Source: an uncultured Pelagibacteraceae bacterium | GTDB taxonomy: Bacteria; Pseudomonadota; Alphaproteobacteria; Pelagibacterales; Pelagibacteraceae | Direction: 5' to 3' | Length of the DNA: 64,000 bases | NCBI GenBank assembly: GCA_902564265.1 | Contig: CACFAI010000002.1 | Location: 87,418-151,417, forward strand | Part shown: piece after piece, positions 20,470 to 29,687 of the stretch | Position numbering within the stretch: position 1 is the first letter of the stretch | How the letters are laid out: each line of letters starts with the position of its first letter | Position numbers and translations under genes: made by a program | Notes under the pieces: model-generated | What the model saw: the letters and a program-made list of their open reading frames with translations, nothing else | Databases searched by the model: none | What the model was told of the DNA's origin: nothing

Positions 20470-22857
20470 TTATTGTATACTTGCTTGAGTTTTTTCAGAT
20501 TTTTTATTGTCTGAAATTTTATCAACCTCAACCCAATCAGTTGGTTTAAGTTCTTTTGTTAGAGCAATTTTTAAAACATCATCGGCTGTGTTTACTGGAG
20601 TTATCTTGATATCATCAATAACTTTTTTTGGAATATCAACTAAATTTTTCTCATTATCTTTTGGAATAAGTACTTGTTTAATTCCGGCTCTATGTGCAGC
20701 TAGCAGTTTCTCTTTTAATCCACCGATTGGTAAAACTTGGCCTGTAATTGTAACCTCACCTGTCATTGCAATTTCTCTTTTTACAGGAATTTTAGTAATT
20801 GATGAAACAATTGATGTTACCATTGCTATCCCAGCAGACGGTCCATCCTTTGGAGTGGCTCCTTCTGGAACATGAATATGAAAATCCTTCTTCTCAAATG
20901 TAGGGGGGATAATTCCAAATTCTAAACATTTAGATCTCACAAAAGATTTTGCTGCTTTAACAGATTCTTGCATTACATCACCTAATTTTCCTGTAATTTG
21001 CATTCGACCTTTTCCAGGCATGTTTACAGTTTCAATTTTTAAAATTTCACCACCAAATTCGGTCCAAGCTAAACCTGTTACAATTCCAATTTTATTTTGC
21101 TCTTCAAGCTCGCCAAATTTAAACTTTTTAACGCCAAGAAAATCACCTAAATTTTTATCGTTAACAGTTACATCTTTGCTCTCATTATTAACGACTTTCT
21201 TGACGACCTTTCGAGTAATTTTAGAAATTTCTCTTTCAAGATTTCTAACGCCTGACTCTCTTGTATAATATCTGATGATATCTTTTATAGTTCCATCTGA
21301 TAAATTCATCTCTCCATCCTTTACACCATTATCTTTAATTTGTTTTGGTAGTAAGTATTTATTAGCGATATTAATTTTTTCATCTTCGGTATAGCCTGGT
21401 ATTCTTATAACTTCCATTCTGTCTAACAATGGTGGTAATATATTTAAGGTATTTGCAGTGGTTACAAACAATACATCAGATAAATCATAATCCACTTCTA
21501 AGTAATGATCATTAAATGAGGTGTTTTGTTCTGGATCTAAAGCCTCCAATAAAGCTGAGGACGGATCTCCTCTATAATCATTTCCAACTTTATCAATTTC
21601 ATCAAGTAAGAATAATGGATTTTTTGTTCCAGCTTTTTTCATCATTTGAATAATTTTTCCAGGCAAGGATCCAATATAAGTTCTTCTGTGACCACGGACC
21701 TCCGCCTCATCTCTTACCCCTCCCAATGACATTCTAACAAATTGCCTATTAGTAGCTTTTGCAATTGATTTACCTAAAGATGTTTTTCCAACTCCTGGGG
21801 GACCAACTAAACACAAAATTGGACCTTTTAGCTTATTCATTCTTTTTTGAACTGCTAAAAATTCAATTATTCTTTCTTTGACTTTTTCAAGACCAAAGTG
21901 ATCCTCATCCAAAACCTTTTGAGCTTTATTTAAATCTATTTCTATTTTATCTTTTCTGAACCATGGTAAATCTATCATCCAATCTAGATAATTTCTTACA
22001 ACTGTTGCTTCGGCAGACATTGGACTCATATTTTTCAATTTTTTTAATTCAGACAAGCATTTTTTTTCAACATCTTTTGGCATTTTAGCTTTTAGGATTG
22101 ATTTATTTAAATTTGAAGTTTCATCTTTTCCATCCTCTATTTCACCTAACTCTTTCTGTATTGCTTTTAATTGTTCATTTAAATAATACTCTCGCTGCGT
22201 TTTTTCCATTTGAGTCTTAACTCTACCTCTTATTCTTTTTTCAACTCCAATGATGCTTGTCTCGTTTTCCATTATCTTAATTATAAGATTCAGTCTTTTC
22301 TTTACATCTTGGGTTTCAAAAATTTGTTGTTTTTCTGATATTGTTGCATTCAAATGCGATGCAATATTATCCGCAATTTTCGAAGGGTCTTTCAAAACTT
22401 TGATATTATTAATTGTTTCACTTGAAATTTTTTTATTAATCGAAGTTAACTTTTCAAGTTTTTTTACAGCAGAAAGAGCTGTTTGCATCAAATCTTCATC
22501 TTTATTAATTTGATCAATTACTTTTTCAAAAGAGCAAGTTATAAAATCTTTGTTGTCGTTATAATCGGTTATTTTTACTCTATTAATTCCTTCAACAAGA
22601 ACTTTAACTGTGCCATCTGGTAATTTTAAAAGCTGAAGGATGTTGCTTTCACATCCATAGGCAAAAACATCATTTTTAGTTGGATCGTCAACTTCAGAAT
22701 TTTTTTGAGTTACTAAAACAATTTTTTTTTCTTTTTTCATCACCTCATTAAGGGCATTAATTGACTTATCTCTTCCGACAAATAATGGAATTACCATACT
22801 TGGAAAAACAACTATATCCCTTAAAGGCAACAATGGTAAATTAAATTTCATTTCCAT
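20470..22857 (-). CDS. lon: ATP-dependent protease La
   Basis: AAA+ serine protease that degrades misfolded and regulatory proteins in the cytoplasm (795 residues). Domains in order are the N-terminal LonN domain (LPLLPLRDIVVFP), a coiled-coil middle, the AAA module with Walker A GPPGVGKT (about 352-359), Walker B LFLLDEIDK, and the protease domain with the Ser-Lys dyad at S674 (DGPSAG) and K717 (GGLKEK). The size is standard. It is the last gene of the tig-clpP-clpX-lon block. Confidence 0.98.
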   Translation of the reverse strand: MEMKFNLPLLPLRDIVVFPSMVIPLFVGRDKSINALNEVMKKEKKIVLVTQKNSEVDDPTKNDVFAYGCESNILQLLKLPDGTVKVLVEGINRVKITDYNDNKDFITCSFEKVIDQINKDEDLMQTALSAVKKLEKLTSINKKISSETINNIKVLKDPSKIADNIASHLNATISEKQQIFETQDVKKRLNLIIKIMENETSIIGVEKRIRGRVKTQMEKTQREYYLNEQLKAIQKELGEIEDGKDETSNLNKSILKAKMPKDVEKKCLSELKKLKNMSPMSAEATVVRNYLDWMIDLPWFRKDKIEIDLNKAQKVLDEDHFGLEKVKERIIEFLAVQKRMNKLKGPILCLVGPPGVGKTSLGKSIAKATNRQFVRMSLGGVRDEAEVRGHRRTYIGSLPGKIIQMMKKAGTKNPLFLLDEIDKVGNDYRGDPSSALLEALDPEQNTSFNDHYLEVDYDLSDVLFVTTANTLNILPPLLDRMEVIRIPGYTEDEKINIANKYLLPKQIKDNGVKDGEMNLSDGTIKDIIRYYTRESGVRNLEREISKITRKVVKKVVNNESKDVTVNDKNLGDFLGVKKFKFGELEEQNKIGIVTGLAWTEFGGEILKIETVNMPGKGRMQITGKLGDVMQESVKAAKSFVRSKCLEFGIIPPTFEKKDFHIHVPEGATPKDGPSAGIAMVTSIVSSITKIPVKREIAMTGEVTITGQVLPIGGLKEKLLAAHRAGIKQVLIPKDNEKNLVDIPKKVIDDIKITPVNTADDVLKIALTKELKPTDWVEVDKISDNKKSEKTQASIQ

Positions 22858-22918
22858 TATCTAAATATGGATATTAAATCAAAATTTGCAATACTTTTTT
22901 ATCGTTTGTTAACTATAT

Positions 22919-24193
22919 TTAGGCTGCAGAAGTTTTGGATTTATCTTTATCTTTATCTTTTTGAGTATTTTTTGAGTGGACGATAATAGGTTGACTTTGC
23001 CCTTTGGCCGCACCTGAATCAATTATAACTTCGTTCACATTTTCCATGCTTGGTAAATCAAACATTGTTTTTAATAGCACACTTTCTAAAATAGATCTTA
23101 ATCCTCTTGCCCCTGTTTTTTTATTTATTGCTTTTTGAGCTATCTCTTTTATTGCGGTATCTTTAAATATAAGTTTAGCCCCTTCCAGTTTAAACAACTC
23201 CTGATATTGTTTTACAAGGGAATTTTTAGGTTCTTGCAAAATTTTTATTAAAGATTTTTCATCAAGATCCTCTAAAGTAGCTATTATCGGAAGTCTTCCA
23301 ATAAACTCTGGTATCAATCCGTATTTTAATAAATCTTCTGGTTCCAGGCTTTTCATCCATTCTCCTGTTTTCTTATCTTCAGTATTCTTAACCTCTGCAC
23401 CAAATCCTATTGAAGATCCTTTATCTCTTTGTGAAATTATCTTATCTAAGCCTGCAAAAGCGCCTCCACAAATAAACAAAATATTTGTTGTATCTACTTG
23501 TAAGAATTCTTGTTGTGGGTGTTTTCTTCCTCCTTGAGGTGGAACGCTCGCGACTGTACCCTCCATAATTTTTAATAAAGCTTGTTGAACTCCTTCACCC
23601 GATACATCTCTTGTGATAGATGGGTTCTCTGATTTTCTACTAATCTTATCTACTTCATCGATATAAACAATTCCCCTTTGAGCTTTTTCAACATTGTAGT
23701 CAGCAGCTTGTAAAAGTTTTAAAATAATATTTTCAACATCCTCTCCTACATACCCAGCTTCAGTTAATGTAGTTGCATCAGCCATAGTAAAAGGAACATC
23801 CAATATTCTTGCAAGTGTTTGGGCAAGTAAAGTTTTTCCACATCCAGTAGGACCTATTAATAAGATATTTGATTTAGCAAGTTCAACATTTTTAGTAGTT
23901 TTGCTTTCATAGTTTAATCTTTTATAGTGATTATGAACCGCTACAGATAAAACTTTTTTTGCTAATTGTTGACCAATCACATAGTCATCCAGAACAGAAC
24001 AAATTTGTTTTGGCGAAGGTAAGCCATCTTGATGTTTTACAAAAGTATCTTTGTTCTCCTCCTTAATTATATCCATACACAATTCAACACATTCATCACA
24101 AATAAAAACTGTAGGACCTGCAATTAGTTTTCTAACTTCGTGCTGACTTTTGCCACAAAAAGAACAGTATAAGATATTTTTATTACCTGACAT
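22919..24193 (-). CDS. clpX: ATP-dependent Clp protease ATP-binding subunit ClpX
   Basis: Unfoldase partner of ClpP, 424 residues. The N-terminal zinc-binding domain has cysteines at 10, 13, 32 and 35. The AAA+ module has Walker A GPTGCGKT (115-122) and Walker [11 protein letters not shown], followed by the RKHPQQEF pore/sensor region and a late arginine finger region ([10 protein letters not shown]). The C-terminal tail is rich in lysine and aspartate. It lies between clpP and lon in the canonical order. Confidence 0.98.
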   Translation of the reverse strand: MSGNKNILYCSFCGKSQHEVRKLIAGPTVFICDECVELCMDIIKEENKDTFVKHQDGLPSPKQICSVLDDYVIGQQLAKKVLSVAVHNHYKRLNYESKTTKNVELAKSNILLIGPTGCGKTLLAQTLARILDVPFTMADATTLTEAGYVGEDVENIILKLLQAADYNVEKAQRGIVYIDEVDKISRKSENPSITRDVSGEGVQQALLKIMEGTVASVPPQGGRKHPQQEFLQVDTTNILFICGGAFAGLDKIISQRDKGSSIGFGAEVKNTEDKKTGEWMKSLEPEDLLKYGLIPEFIGRLPIIATLEDLDEKSLIKILQEPKNSLVKQYQELFKLEGAKLIFKDTAIKEIAQKAINKKTGARGLRSILESVLLKTMFDLPSMENVNEVIIDSGAAKGQSQPIIVHSKNTQKDKDKDKSKTSAA

Positions 24194-24297
24194 AAAATCT
24201 GAATTTATTAAAACGAATCATTAAGATTACTTTATTATAAAATGTGTTTGAGAGGCAAGTGTAGTGTTTAGACTTAGCTATATCTTGTGGAATACTA

Positions 24298-24906
24298 CTA
24301 TCTTTTTTCAACAACTTGATCTATCAGACCAAATTCTTTAGCATTTTCAGATGTCATAAAATTATCTCTTTCAAGTGCAATTTTAATTTCATCTTCGCTT
24401 TTTCCAGTGTGTTTGGAGTATATTTGATTCAATCTTTTTTTCAAAGAAAGAACCTCATTAGCATGTATCTCTATGTCTGTTGCCTGACCTTGAAAACCTG
24501 CAGATGGTTGATGAACCATTATCCTTGAATTAGGAAGAGAAAATCTTTTTCCTTTCTCACCTGCGGCTAAAAGAAAAGATCCCATAGATGCGGCTTGACC
24601 AATACATAACGTTGAAACATCAGGTTTAATATATTGCATGGTATCATAAATCCCTAAACCGGCCGTTACTAGACCACCGGGACTGTTTATATATAAAGAA
24701 ATTTCTTTCTTAGGGTTTTCGGATTCAAGAAATAAAAGTTGGGCTGTTACCAATGAAGCGACATTATCATTAATTGGACCAACCAAAAAAACAATCCTCT
24801 CTTTTAATAATCTTGAATAAATATCATAAGCTCTTTCACCTCGACTTGATTGTTCAACAACCATCGGTATCAGAGTATTCATTTGCTCTAAGATTTTTTC
24901 ACTCAT
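24298..24906 (-). CDS. clpP: ATP-dependent Clp protease proteolytic subunit
   Basis: Serine peptidase that forms the tetradecameric ClpP chamber (202 residues). The catalytic triad is visible as S107 in GQAASMG, H132 in MVHQPSAG and D181 in ERDNFMT. No long propeptide is apparent. The gap to clpX is 104 bases, wide for this genome, so clpX might also have its own promoter. No clear terminator is seen there. Confidence 0.98.
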   Translation of the reverse strand: MSEKILEQMNTLIPMVVEQSSRGERAYDIYSRLLKERIVFLVGPINDNVASLVTAQLLFLESENPKKEISLYINSPGGLVTAGLGIYDTMQYIKPDVSTLCIGQAASMGSFLLAAGEKGKRFSLPNSRIMVHQPSAGFQGQATDIEIHANEVLSLKKRLNQIYSKHTGKSEDEIKIALERDNFMTSENAKEFGLIDQVVEKR

Positions 24907-24938
24907 AATTTCGAATCATTAACTTATACAACTTGTGA

Positions 24939-26345
24939 TTACTTTTTGCTAACTTTTTTTGTTTTTTTTTTAATTGGGGCTTTTTTAGGTTTCTTTTCAG
25001 ATGTCTTTATCTTTTTTTCTGTAACATGACTAGATGATTGGGTTTTCAGATTTTTTTCATTTTCCTCTTTTAGAATTTTTTCTGCCTCTAATTTATCAAT
25101 TTCTTTAAGAGTTTTTTTAGCTTTTGATTTTATAAACTCTATTATCTTTTGTTCGTAAAGATTTCCCCTCAAAGAAGCTGCAGCCTCGGGATTTTTTTGA
25201 TAATAATCCATAACAAGTTTCTCTTGTCCAGGCATCATACCTATTTGTTTTTGAATTTCGGATTGAACCTCTAAATCTTCTACTTTTATATTATTTTCTT
25301 CACCGATTTGATTTAGAATTAAACCAAGTTTAATTCTTTTTTCTGCATTTTTTAAATTATTTTTTTTATTTTTTTCTACTGCCTCTTTATCAAGTCCTTG
25401 ATTAAGTATATTCATCTCCTGTTCAATTAAGGTATTCGGGATCTCATCAATCTTAAAATTTTCAATTTCTTCTAAAATTTGATTTTTTGAAATTTGATCA
25501 AGGGAATTTTTATATTGATCATTTAATTGTTTTGAGATTAAATTTTTTAAATCAAGTAAATCTTTAGCTCCAAGTTTTTTTGCAAATTCGTCATCAATTG
25601 GTAAAGGTTTATGTTTTTTAACCGAAATGACTTTGCAAATAAATATTGCTTTTTTTCCAACTAATTCTTTTTCAGGAAAGAATTCTGGTAAAACTGCCTC
25701 AACTTTTATTTCTTCATCTTTTCTTGCTTTTAATAATTGCTTATCGAAACCTTTAATGAATAAATCTTTACCTAACTCTAATTGTGTATTCTTACCTTCG
25801 CAACCTTTAAATTCTTTTCCATCCACTGTTGCCTTATAGTCAAATGTAACTAAATCACCTTCATTAGCAACTTTAGCTGGATCTAATTCAACAAAATTTT
25901 TTTGATTTGTTGCAATTTCTTTAATTCTTTTGTCTATCTCGTCTTTAGATAAATTTACTTTATACTCTTTAAACTTAATATTATCTAAAGTATTTAACTT
26001 TACCTTAGGCATCTCTGTAACACTAATTACATATTCAAGATCTTTGCCTTCTCCAAATTGCTTCAAATCTATTTTAGGCTGTAGCGCTGGTTTAATTTTC
26101 TTTTCATCTAGTGCTTTGGTAGTAGTTTCCTTTAAAATTTTATCTATTACCTCACCATAAATTGCTTTACCAAATTGTCTCTTTATTAAATCTTTTGGAA
26201 CTTTTCCCGGTCTAAAACCTTTTAAGACAACATCATTTTTTAATTGATCATATTTTACATCAAGTTCTTTGTTAATAGTATTTTTATCAACAAAAACTTT
26301 TAAATTTTTCTCAAGACCTTTTTTTGTTTCTACTGTAACTTTCAT
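24939..26345 (-). CDS. tig: Trigger factor
   Basis: Ribosome-associated chaperone and peptidyl-prolyl isomerase (468 residues). The N-terminal ribosome-binding signature is GFRPGKVPKDLIKRQFG (about 42-58). An FKBP-type domain follows in the middle (GDLVTFDYKATVDGKEF), then the long helical C-terminal arms. The last 40 residues form a lysine-rich tail (KKPKKAPIKKKTKK), an extension seen in some alphaproteobacteria. It is 32 bases upstream of clpP. Confidence 0.97.
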   Translation of the reverse strand: MKVTVETKKGLEKNLKVFVDKNTINKELDVKYDQLKNDVVLKGFRPGKVPKDLIKRQFGKAIYGEVIDKILKETTTKALDEKKIKPALQPKIDLKQFGEGKDLEYVISVTEMPKVKLNTLDNIKFKEYKVNLSKDEIDKRIKEIATNQKNFVELDPAKVANEGDLVTFDYKATVDGKEFKGCEGKNTQLELGKDLFIKGFDKQLLKARKDEEIKVEAVLPEFFPEKELVGKKAIFICKVISVKKHKPLPIDDEFAKKLGAKDLLDLKNLISKQLNDQYKNSLDQISKNQILEEIENFKIDEIPNTLIEQEMNILNQGLDKEAVEKNKKNNLKNAEKRIKLGLILNQIGEENNIKVEDLEVQSEIQKQIGMMPGQEKLVMDYYQKNPEAAASLRGNLYEQKIIEFIKSKAKKTLKEIDKLEAEKILKEENEKNLKTQSSSHVTEKKIKTSEKKPKKAPIKKKTKKVSKK

Positions 26346-26352
26346 AAAATTA

Positions 26353-26437
26353 TGGTAGGCGAGAAAGGACTCGAACCTTCACATGTTGCCATATTGGTTC
26401 CTAAGACCAACGCGTCTACCAATTCCGCCACTCGCCC
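26353..26437 (-). tRNA. tRNA-Leu (TAG)
   Basis: A class II tRNA of 85 bases on the minus strand with encoded CCA. The acceptor is GGGCGAG pairing with the CTCGCCT side through one G-U. The anticodon stem is TTGGT/ACCAA with loop CTTAGGA (anticodon TAG), and there is a long variable arm and the T-loop TTCGAGT. It lies just upstream of tig in the same direction. Confidence 0.96.
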
Positions 26438-26517
26438 AATTTAAAAAGGTTTATATCTTATAGAATGAATTTGTCCAATTAGAATAATTGTGTAATTATA
26501 GGAAAAATTAAAAATTT

Positions 26518-26763
26518 ATGATTGTTTCGCCTTGTATAAGTATTTGTAAATCAGATCCAGTGACTGGATATTGCTACGGTTGTGCTAGAAAGACAGAAGA
26601 GAAAATTTCTTGGAGAAACCCAGAAACTACTGATGAATGGAAAAAGAAAAATTTAATAGAATTAAAAAAAAGAATGTCAGGATGGCAATTAGAAGCATTT
26701 TTAAAGTCTTATGATAATAAGATTAAAGAGGGAGTATCTTTATTTAAAAAAAGTTTAAAATGA
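26518..26763 (+). CDS. DUF1289 family protein
   Basis: An 81-residue protein whose N-terminus has the DUF1289 pattern of four cysteines (C6, C10, C19, C22 in PCISIC...YCYGCAR) followed by a conserved W-R-N segment. The cysteines could bind a metal or an iron-sulfur cluster, but the function is not established. Its stop codon overlaps the start of the next small gene (ATGA), which suggests a two-gene operon. Confidence 0.85.
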   Translation: MIVSPCISICKSDPVTGYCYGCARKTEEKISWRNPETTDEWKKKNLIELKKRMSGWQLEAFLKSYDNKIKEGVSLFKKSLK

Positions 26764-26930
26764 GTAAGTCAACAACAGTTATTATTATTTATGTATTAGG
26801 TCTTGTAATTGGTGCATTATTTTTTGATCTATGGGGCGCTGAAACTAGTATCAAAAAAGGTCTGATTGGCATTGGATGGACAGCCTTATTTTTAATTTTT
26901 CTTTTTCTTGCTGAAAAGAAAGAGGATTAA
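26760..26930 (+). CDS. Small two-helix membrane protein
   Basis: A 56-residue reading frame starting in the DUF1289 stop (ATGA overlap). It has two hydrophobic segments (about residues 6-24 and 36-52) and a charged C-terminus ending in EKKED. No family is recognised. The overlap and the intact frame up to a stop that overlaps the opposite gene by 4 bases support it as a real gene. Confidence 0.7.
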   Translation: MSKSTTVIIIYVLGLVIGALFFDLWGAETSIKKGLIGIGWTALFLIFLFLAEKKED

Positions 26931-27478
26931 TTAATTTCTAATGATGAAATAAATTTTAAGTTAAAATCTGTAATTACAATCTCACCAGAGCTTGTGGCTA
27001 TGTTTAAAATTTCTGAAATTACAACATAATGAGTAACAAATACCAAATTTCCAGTTTTATTCCAATTTCTGATAAATTTTTGAAAGTCTAAAATTTGTTT
27101 GTCTTTGTTTCCTGAAAATCGATCATCATAAAAAGAGTTGAGAAAATTTTTAGTTTTATAATCCCCAAAAGCTATTTTGGCTGTATCTTTACATCTACAC
27201 CATTCGCTTGATAATACTTCAGTTATTTTAATATCATTTTTTTTAAAAAATTTACCAATTTTTAATGCCTGTAATTCACCATCTTTACTGAGATTTCTTT
27301 GAGTTGAGCAATCTAAAATATCAAAATTTGGGGGATCTCCATTTCCTGGGGCAATAGCATGTCGAATAAATATTATATTGTTCTCTTTTTTTAAGATTTC
27401 CACGATATTTTCGCTGGCAAAGCTTGTCTTGTTTAATAAAAATAGAAAAAAGATAAATATTATTTTAAAGTATTCCAT
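26927..27478 (-). CDS. Secreted histidine phosphatase family protein
   Basis: A 183-residue phosphoglycerate-mutase-like protein. An N-terminal signal peptide (hydrophobic to about residue 20, ending FASEN) implies a periplasmic location. The catalytic RHA motif is at 39-41, with a second conserved arginine region in SSEWCRC and the late histidine in FVTHYVVISE. The substrate is unknown. It diverges from the uracil-DNA glycosylase gene with only 1 base between starts. Confidence 0.8.
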   Translation of the reverse strand: MEYFKIIFIFFLFLLNKTSFASENIVEILKKENNIIFIRHAIAPGNGDPPNFDILDCSTQRNLSKDGELQALKIGKFFKKNDIKITEVLSSEWCRCKDTAKIAFGDYKTKNFLNSFYDDRFSGNKDKQILDFQKFIRNWNKTGNLVFVTHYVVISEILNIATSSGEIVITDFNLKFISSLEIN

Positions 27479-27479
27479 T

Positions 27480-28154
27480 ATGAATTTGAATTTTCAAAAA
27501 TTAAATCAATCTATTATTAAATGTGGCAAATGTCCAAGGTTAGTAAAATTTAGAAAAAAAATTTCTGTTGAAAAAAGAAAACAATATGAAAATGAAACCT
27601 ATTGGGGCAAACCGATCACTGGTTTTGGAGACACAAAAGGGAAAATTCTTTTTGTAGGATTAGCACCTGCAGCACATGGAGGGACCAGAACTGGAAGAGT
27701 GTTTACTGGCGACAAATCATCAGATTTTTTATATAAGTGTTTACACGGTGTTAAAATTTCAAACCAGTCAAACTCAGACAACATAAATGATGGGTTAAAA
27801 CTAAGAGATGCATATATAACTACTGCACTTAAATGTGTCCCACCTGGAGATAAACCAAATCGTGAGGAATTAGTCAACTGTTTTAAATTTTTCAATAATG
27901 AAATTGATAATTTAAAAAAACTAAAAACAATTGTCGCTTTGGGAAAAATTGCTTTTGATAGTTGCGTCCTATTTTTCAAACAAAATTATGGTTTTAAAGA
28001 AAAAATAGATTTTTCACATGGAAAAATTTACTCATTGCCAAAAAATATCAAGTTAGTTGCTTGTTATCACCCAAGTCCTAGAAATGTAAATACAGGTCGA
28101 ATTAACGAAAAAAAAATGAAAAATCTTTTTAAAAAAGTATTAAGATTAAATTAG
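27480..28154 (+). CDS. Uracil-DNA glycosylase family 5 (UDGb type)
   Basis: Excises uracil and other deaminated bases from DNA. In the 224-residue protein the motif GLAPAAHGGTRTGR (60-73) is characteristic of family 5 enzymes, which lack the catalytic Asp/Asn of other UDG families. The late motif CYHPSPRN supplies the conserved histidine. Cysteines 15, 18, 119 and 134 are placed to hold a 4Fe-4S cluster, as in families 4 and 5. An in-frame start exists at 27378, but MNLNFQKLNQ at 27480 gives a normal N-terminus directly before the first cysteine pair. Confidence 0.9.
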   Translation: MNLNFQKLNQSIIKCGKCPRLVKFRKKISVEKRKQYENETYWGKPITGFGDTKGKILFVGLAPAAHGGTRTGRVFTGDKSSDFLYKCLHGVKISNQSNSDNINDGLKLRDAYITTALKCVPPGDKPNREELVNCFKFFNNEIDNLKKLKTIVALGKIAFDSCVLFFKQNYGFKEKIDFSHGKIYSLPKNIKLVACYHPSPRNVNTGRINEKKMKNLFKKVLRLN

Positions 28155-28547
28155 TTTTTCTAGCTCTTCTTTTAATTTTTCGGGAATTTTGACAGGCTTA
28201 CCTTTTTTATCAATTGTTACTAAATGAATTTCCGCCTCTGTAATTTGATTATTTCCCTTAAATACTTTTTGCGACATAAAAAAAGAAGTTTTAGTAATTT
28301 TTATTATATTTGATTTTATCTCTAAATCATCTTCAAGTGTAGCAGGTTTTATATAATTAATATTACATGATTTGACTATTATATAAGCTCCATGTTCATC
28401 AATTATTTTATTATTGGTAAAGCCTAAAGTTTCTAGAGCATCACTTCTTGCTCTTTCCATAAATTTAAGATAATTAGCATAGTATACGACACCACCAGCG
28501 TCAGTGTCCTCATAGTAAACTTTTAGTTTAAAAGTAAAAGTTTTCAT
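28146..28547 (-). CDS. ybgC: Acyl-CoA thioesterase, YbgC/hotdog family
   Basis: A 133-residue hotdog-fold thioesterase. The catalytic signature YYEDTDAGGVVYYANYLKFMERAR (about 11-34) contains the aspartate of the 4-hydroxybenzoyl-CoA thioesterase type. YbgC usually neighbours tolQRAB, but no tol genes are present here. It ends inside the 3' end of the opposing glycosylase gene (9-base overlap). Confidence 0.9.
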   Translation of the reverse strand: MKTFTFKLKVYYEDTDAGGVVYYANYLKFMERARSDALETLGFTNNKIIDEHGAYIIVKSCNINYIKPATLEDDLEIKSNIIKITKTSFFMSQKVFKGNNQITEAEIHLVTIDKKGKPVKIPEKLKEELEKLI

Positions 28548-28564
28548 ATATTCTTCAAAATAAC

Positions 28565-29215
28565 TTATTCTGCAGAAAAATATATATTTTTGTAATAAGA
28601 AATAGCCTTAGATTTTGATTGATCAGTATCTACCATGATTGCTACACCGTCTAAAATATCCACATTTAAATTATGAAATCTTTTATAATCTTCTTTGACA
28701 TTTGTTTTGACTGTTACCCACTCATTTTTACTTGTATCAATACTGGATAAAACATAATCAATGGAACTTTTGGTGTATGGACTTGGCCAGTTTTCTCCTA
28801 TTGATGAATTACTTGAGAATACATAATTTATTGCTTTGTTCGATAGTGGTGTCATGCCTGTTTTCTTTACAACAAAAAATCTTGCTGCGAAATCATGACC
28901 TTTTTTTGATTTTTCATCGATTCCAGGTAACCCCTTTTCAACCTTCCAAGTAATATTTAAAAATGGTGTTTGATTGAGATCTATAAGTGCTTCCTTGCCT
29001 AGTCCTGAACCACCATTTTCTACCTCAGCTTTCAATATATTTACACCATCTTCATTTAAAATATTGTATTTAGTCATATTTTTCGCCCCACGAACTTTCT
29101 TGACCTTAAGATTAGTTAATTCTTCATTAGTAAACTTAAATACTTCAATGTCTTGAGAATGGCTATAAGATATCGAAAACATAAGAATTAAAAAAATAGT
29201 TAATATTTTGGGCAT
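28565..29215 (-). CDS. DUF3047 family exported protein
   Basis: A 216-residue protein with an N-terminal signal peptide (residues 1-20, cleavage probable near SHSQD). The core has the DUF3047 pattern, including LNITWKVEKGLP, GHDFAARFFVV, the NYVFSSN segment and a late GVAIMVDTDQ segment. The function is unknown. It lies 17 bases upstream of ybgC in the same direction. Confidence 0.8.
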   Translation of the reverse strand: MPKILTIFLILMFSISYSHSQDIEVFKFTNEELTNLKVKKVRGAKNMTKYNILNEDGVNILKAEVENGGSGLGKEALIDLNQTPFLNITWKVEKGLPGIDEKSKKGHDFAARFFVVKKTGMTPLSNKAINYVFSSNSSIGENWPSPYTKSSIDYVLSSIDTSKNEWVTVKTNVKEDYKRFHNLNVDILDGVAIMVDTDQSKSKAISYYKNIYFSAE

Positions 29216-29321
29216 AAAGTTCGTATAAACTAAAATAATTTTTTTTCAAATTTTTTTTAAAATCTTACTTTTGACAATTTTCAGTCATTCAAAATTCATT
29301 TTTGAGGCTTATAAGATCAAT

Positions 29322-29528
29322 ATGAAAAAATATATCTCCTTAATCTTGTTGATTATGTTAACAAACTGTTCAACTCATTCAGTAAAATTGGGTAAAAAAT
29401 GTACAAAATTGTCTGCTGATAATACCTATGAGAAGTCATATGTTTGGATCATAAATAAGGGTAACCTTGAGACATTTGATGACAAAATAAATAAAGAAAA
29501 TTGCTCTAATAATGGAGAAAAGCTTTGA
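29322..29528 (+). CDS. Small putative lipoprotein
   Basis: A 68-residue protein from the ATG at 29322, chosen over an in-frame ATG at 29271 because it gives a clean lipoprotein signal: KK, a hydrophobic stretch and a lipobox-like MLTNC with cysteine 16. The mature part is short, polar and has two further cysteines. No family is recognised. A TTGACA hexamer lies at 29271-29276, but no good -10 box is found at the proper distance. Confidence 0.65.
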   Translation: MKKYISLILLIMLTNCSTHSVKLGKKCTKLSADNTYEKSYVWIINKGNLETFDDKINKENCSNNGEKL

Positions 29529-29653
29529 AGACTTTATCTATTTTTATGCTCTTAATTTATTGGTCAATTATAATTTTAGCACCAGTTATAGCTAACGAAA
29601 AAAGTAAGTATTTTGAGACAAATGTTATAATCCCTGAGAAAAAGCCTAATTAA
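29525..29653 (+). CDS. Small exported or membrane peptide, TTG start
   Basis: A 42-residue frame that overlaps the lipoprotein stop by 4 bases (TTGA). It has one hydrophobic segment (about residues 4-22) followed by a short polar tail (ANEKSKYFETN...EKKPN), which looks like a signal peptide with a very short mature part or a single-pass membrane peptide. An ATG 21 bases further in is an alternative start. The coupling to the lipoprotein gene argues that it is translated. Confidence 0.5.
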   Translation: MKTLSIFMLLIYWSIIILAPVIANEKSKYFETNVIIPEKKPN

Positions 29654-29687
29654 GTAGTTTTAACACTACATATCTCAATTTGTTTCA

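Noticed and set aside
29271..29299. Sigma-70 promoter with TTGACA before the small lipoprotein
   Set aside because: The -35 box is perfect, but no acceptable -10 box is found 16-18 bases later.
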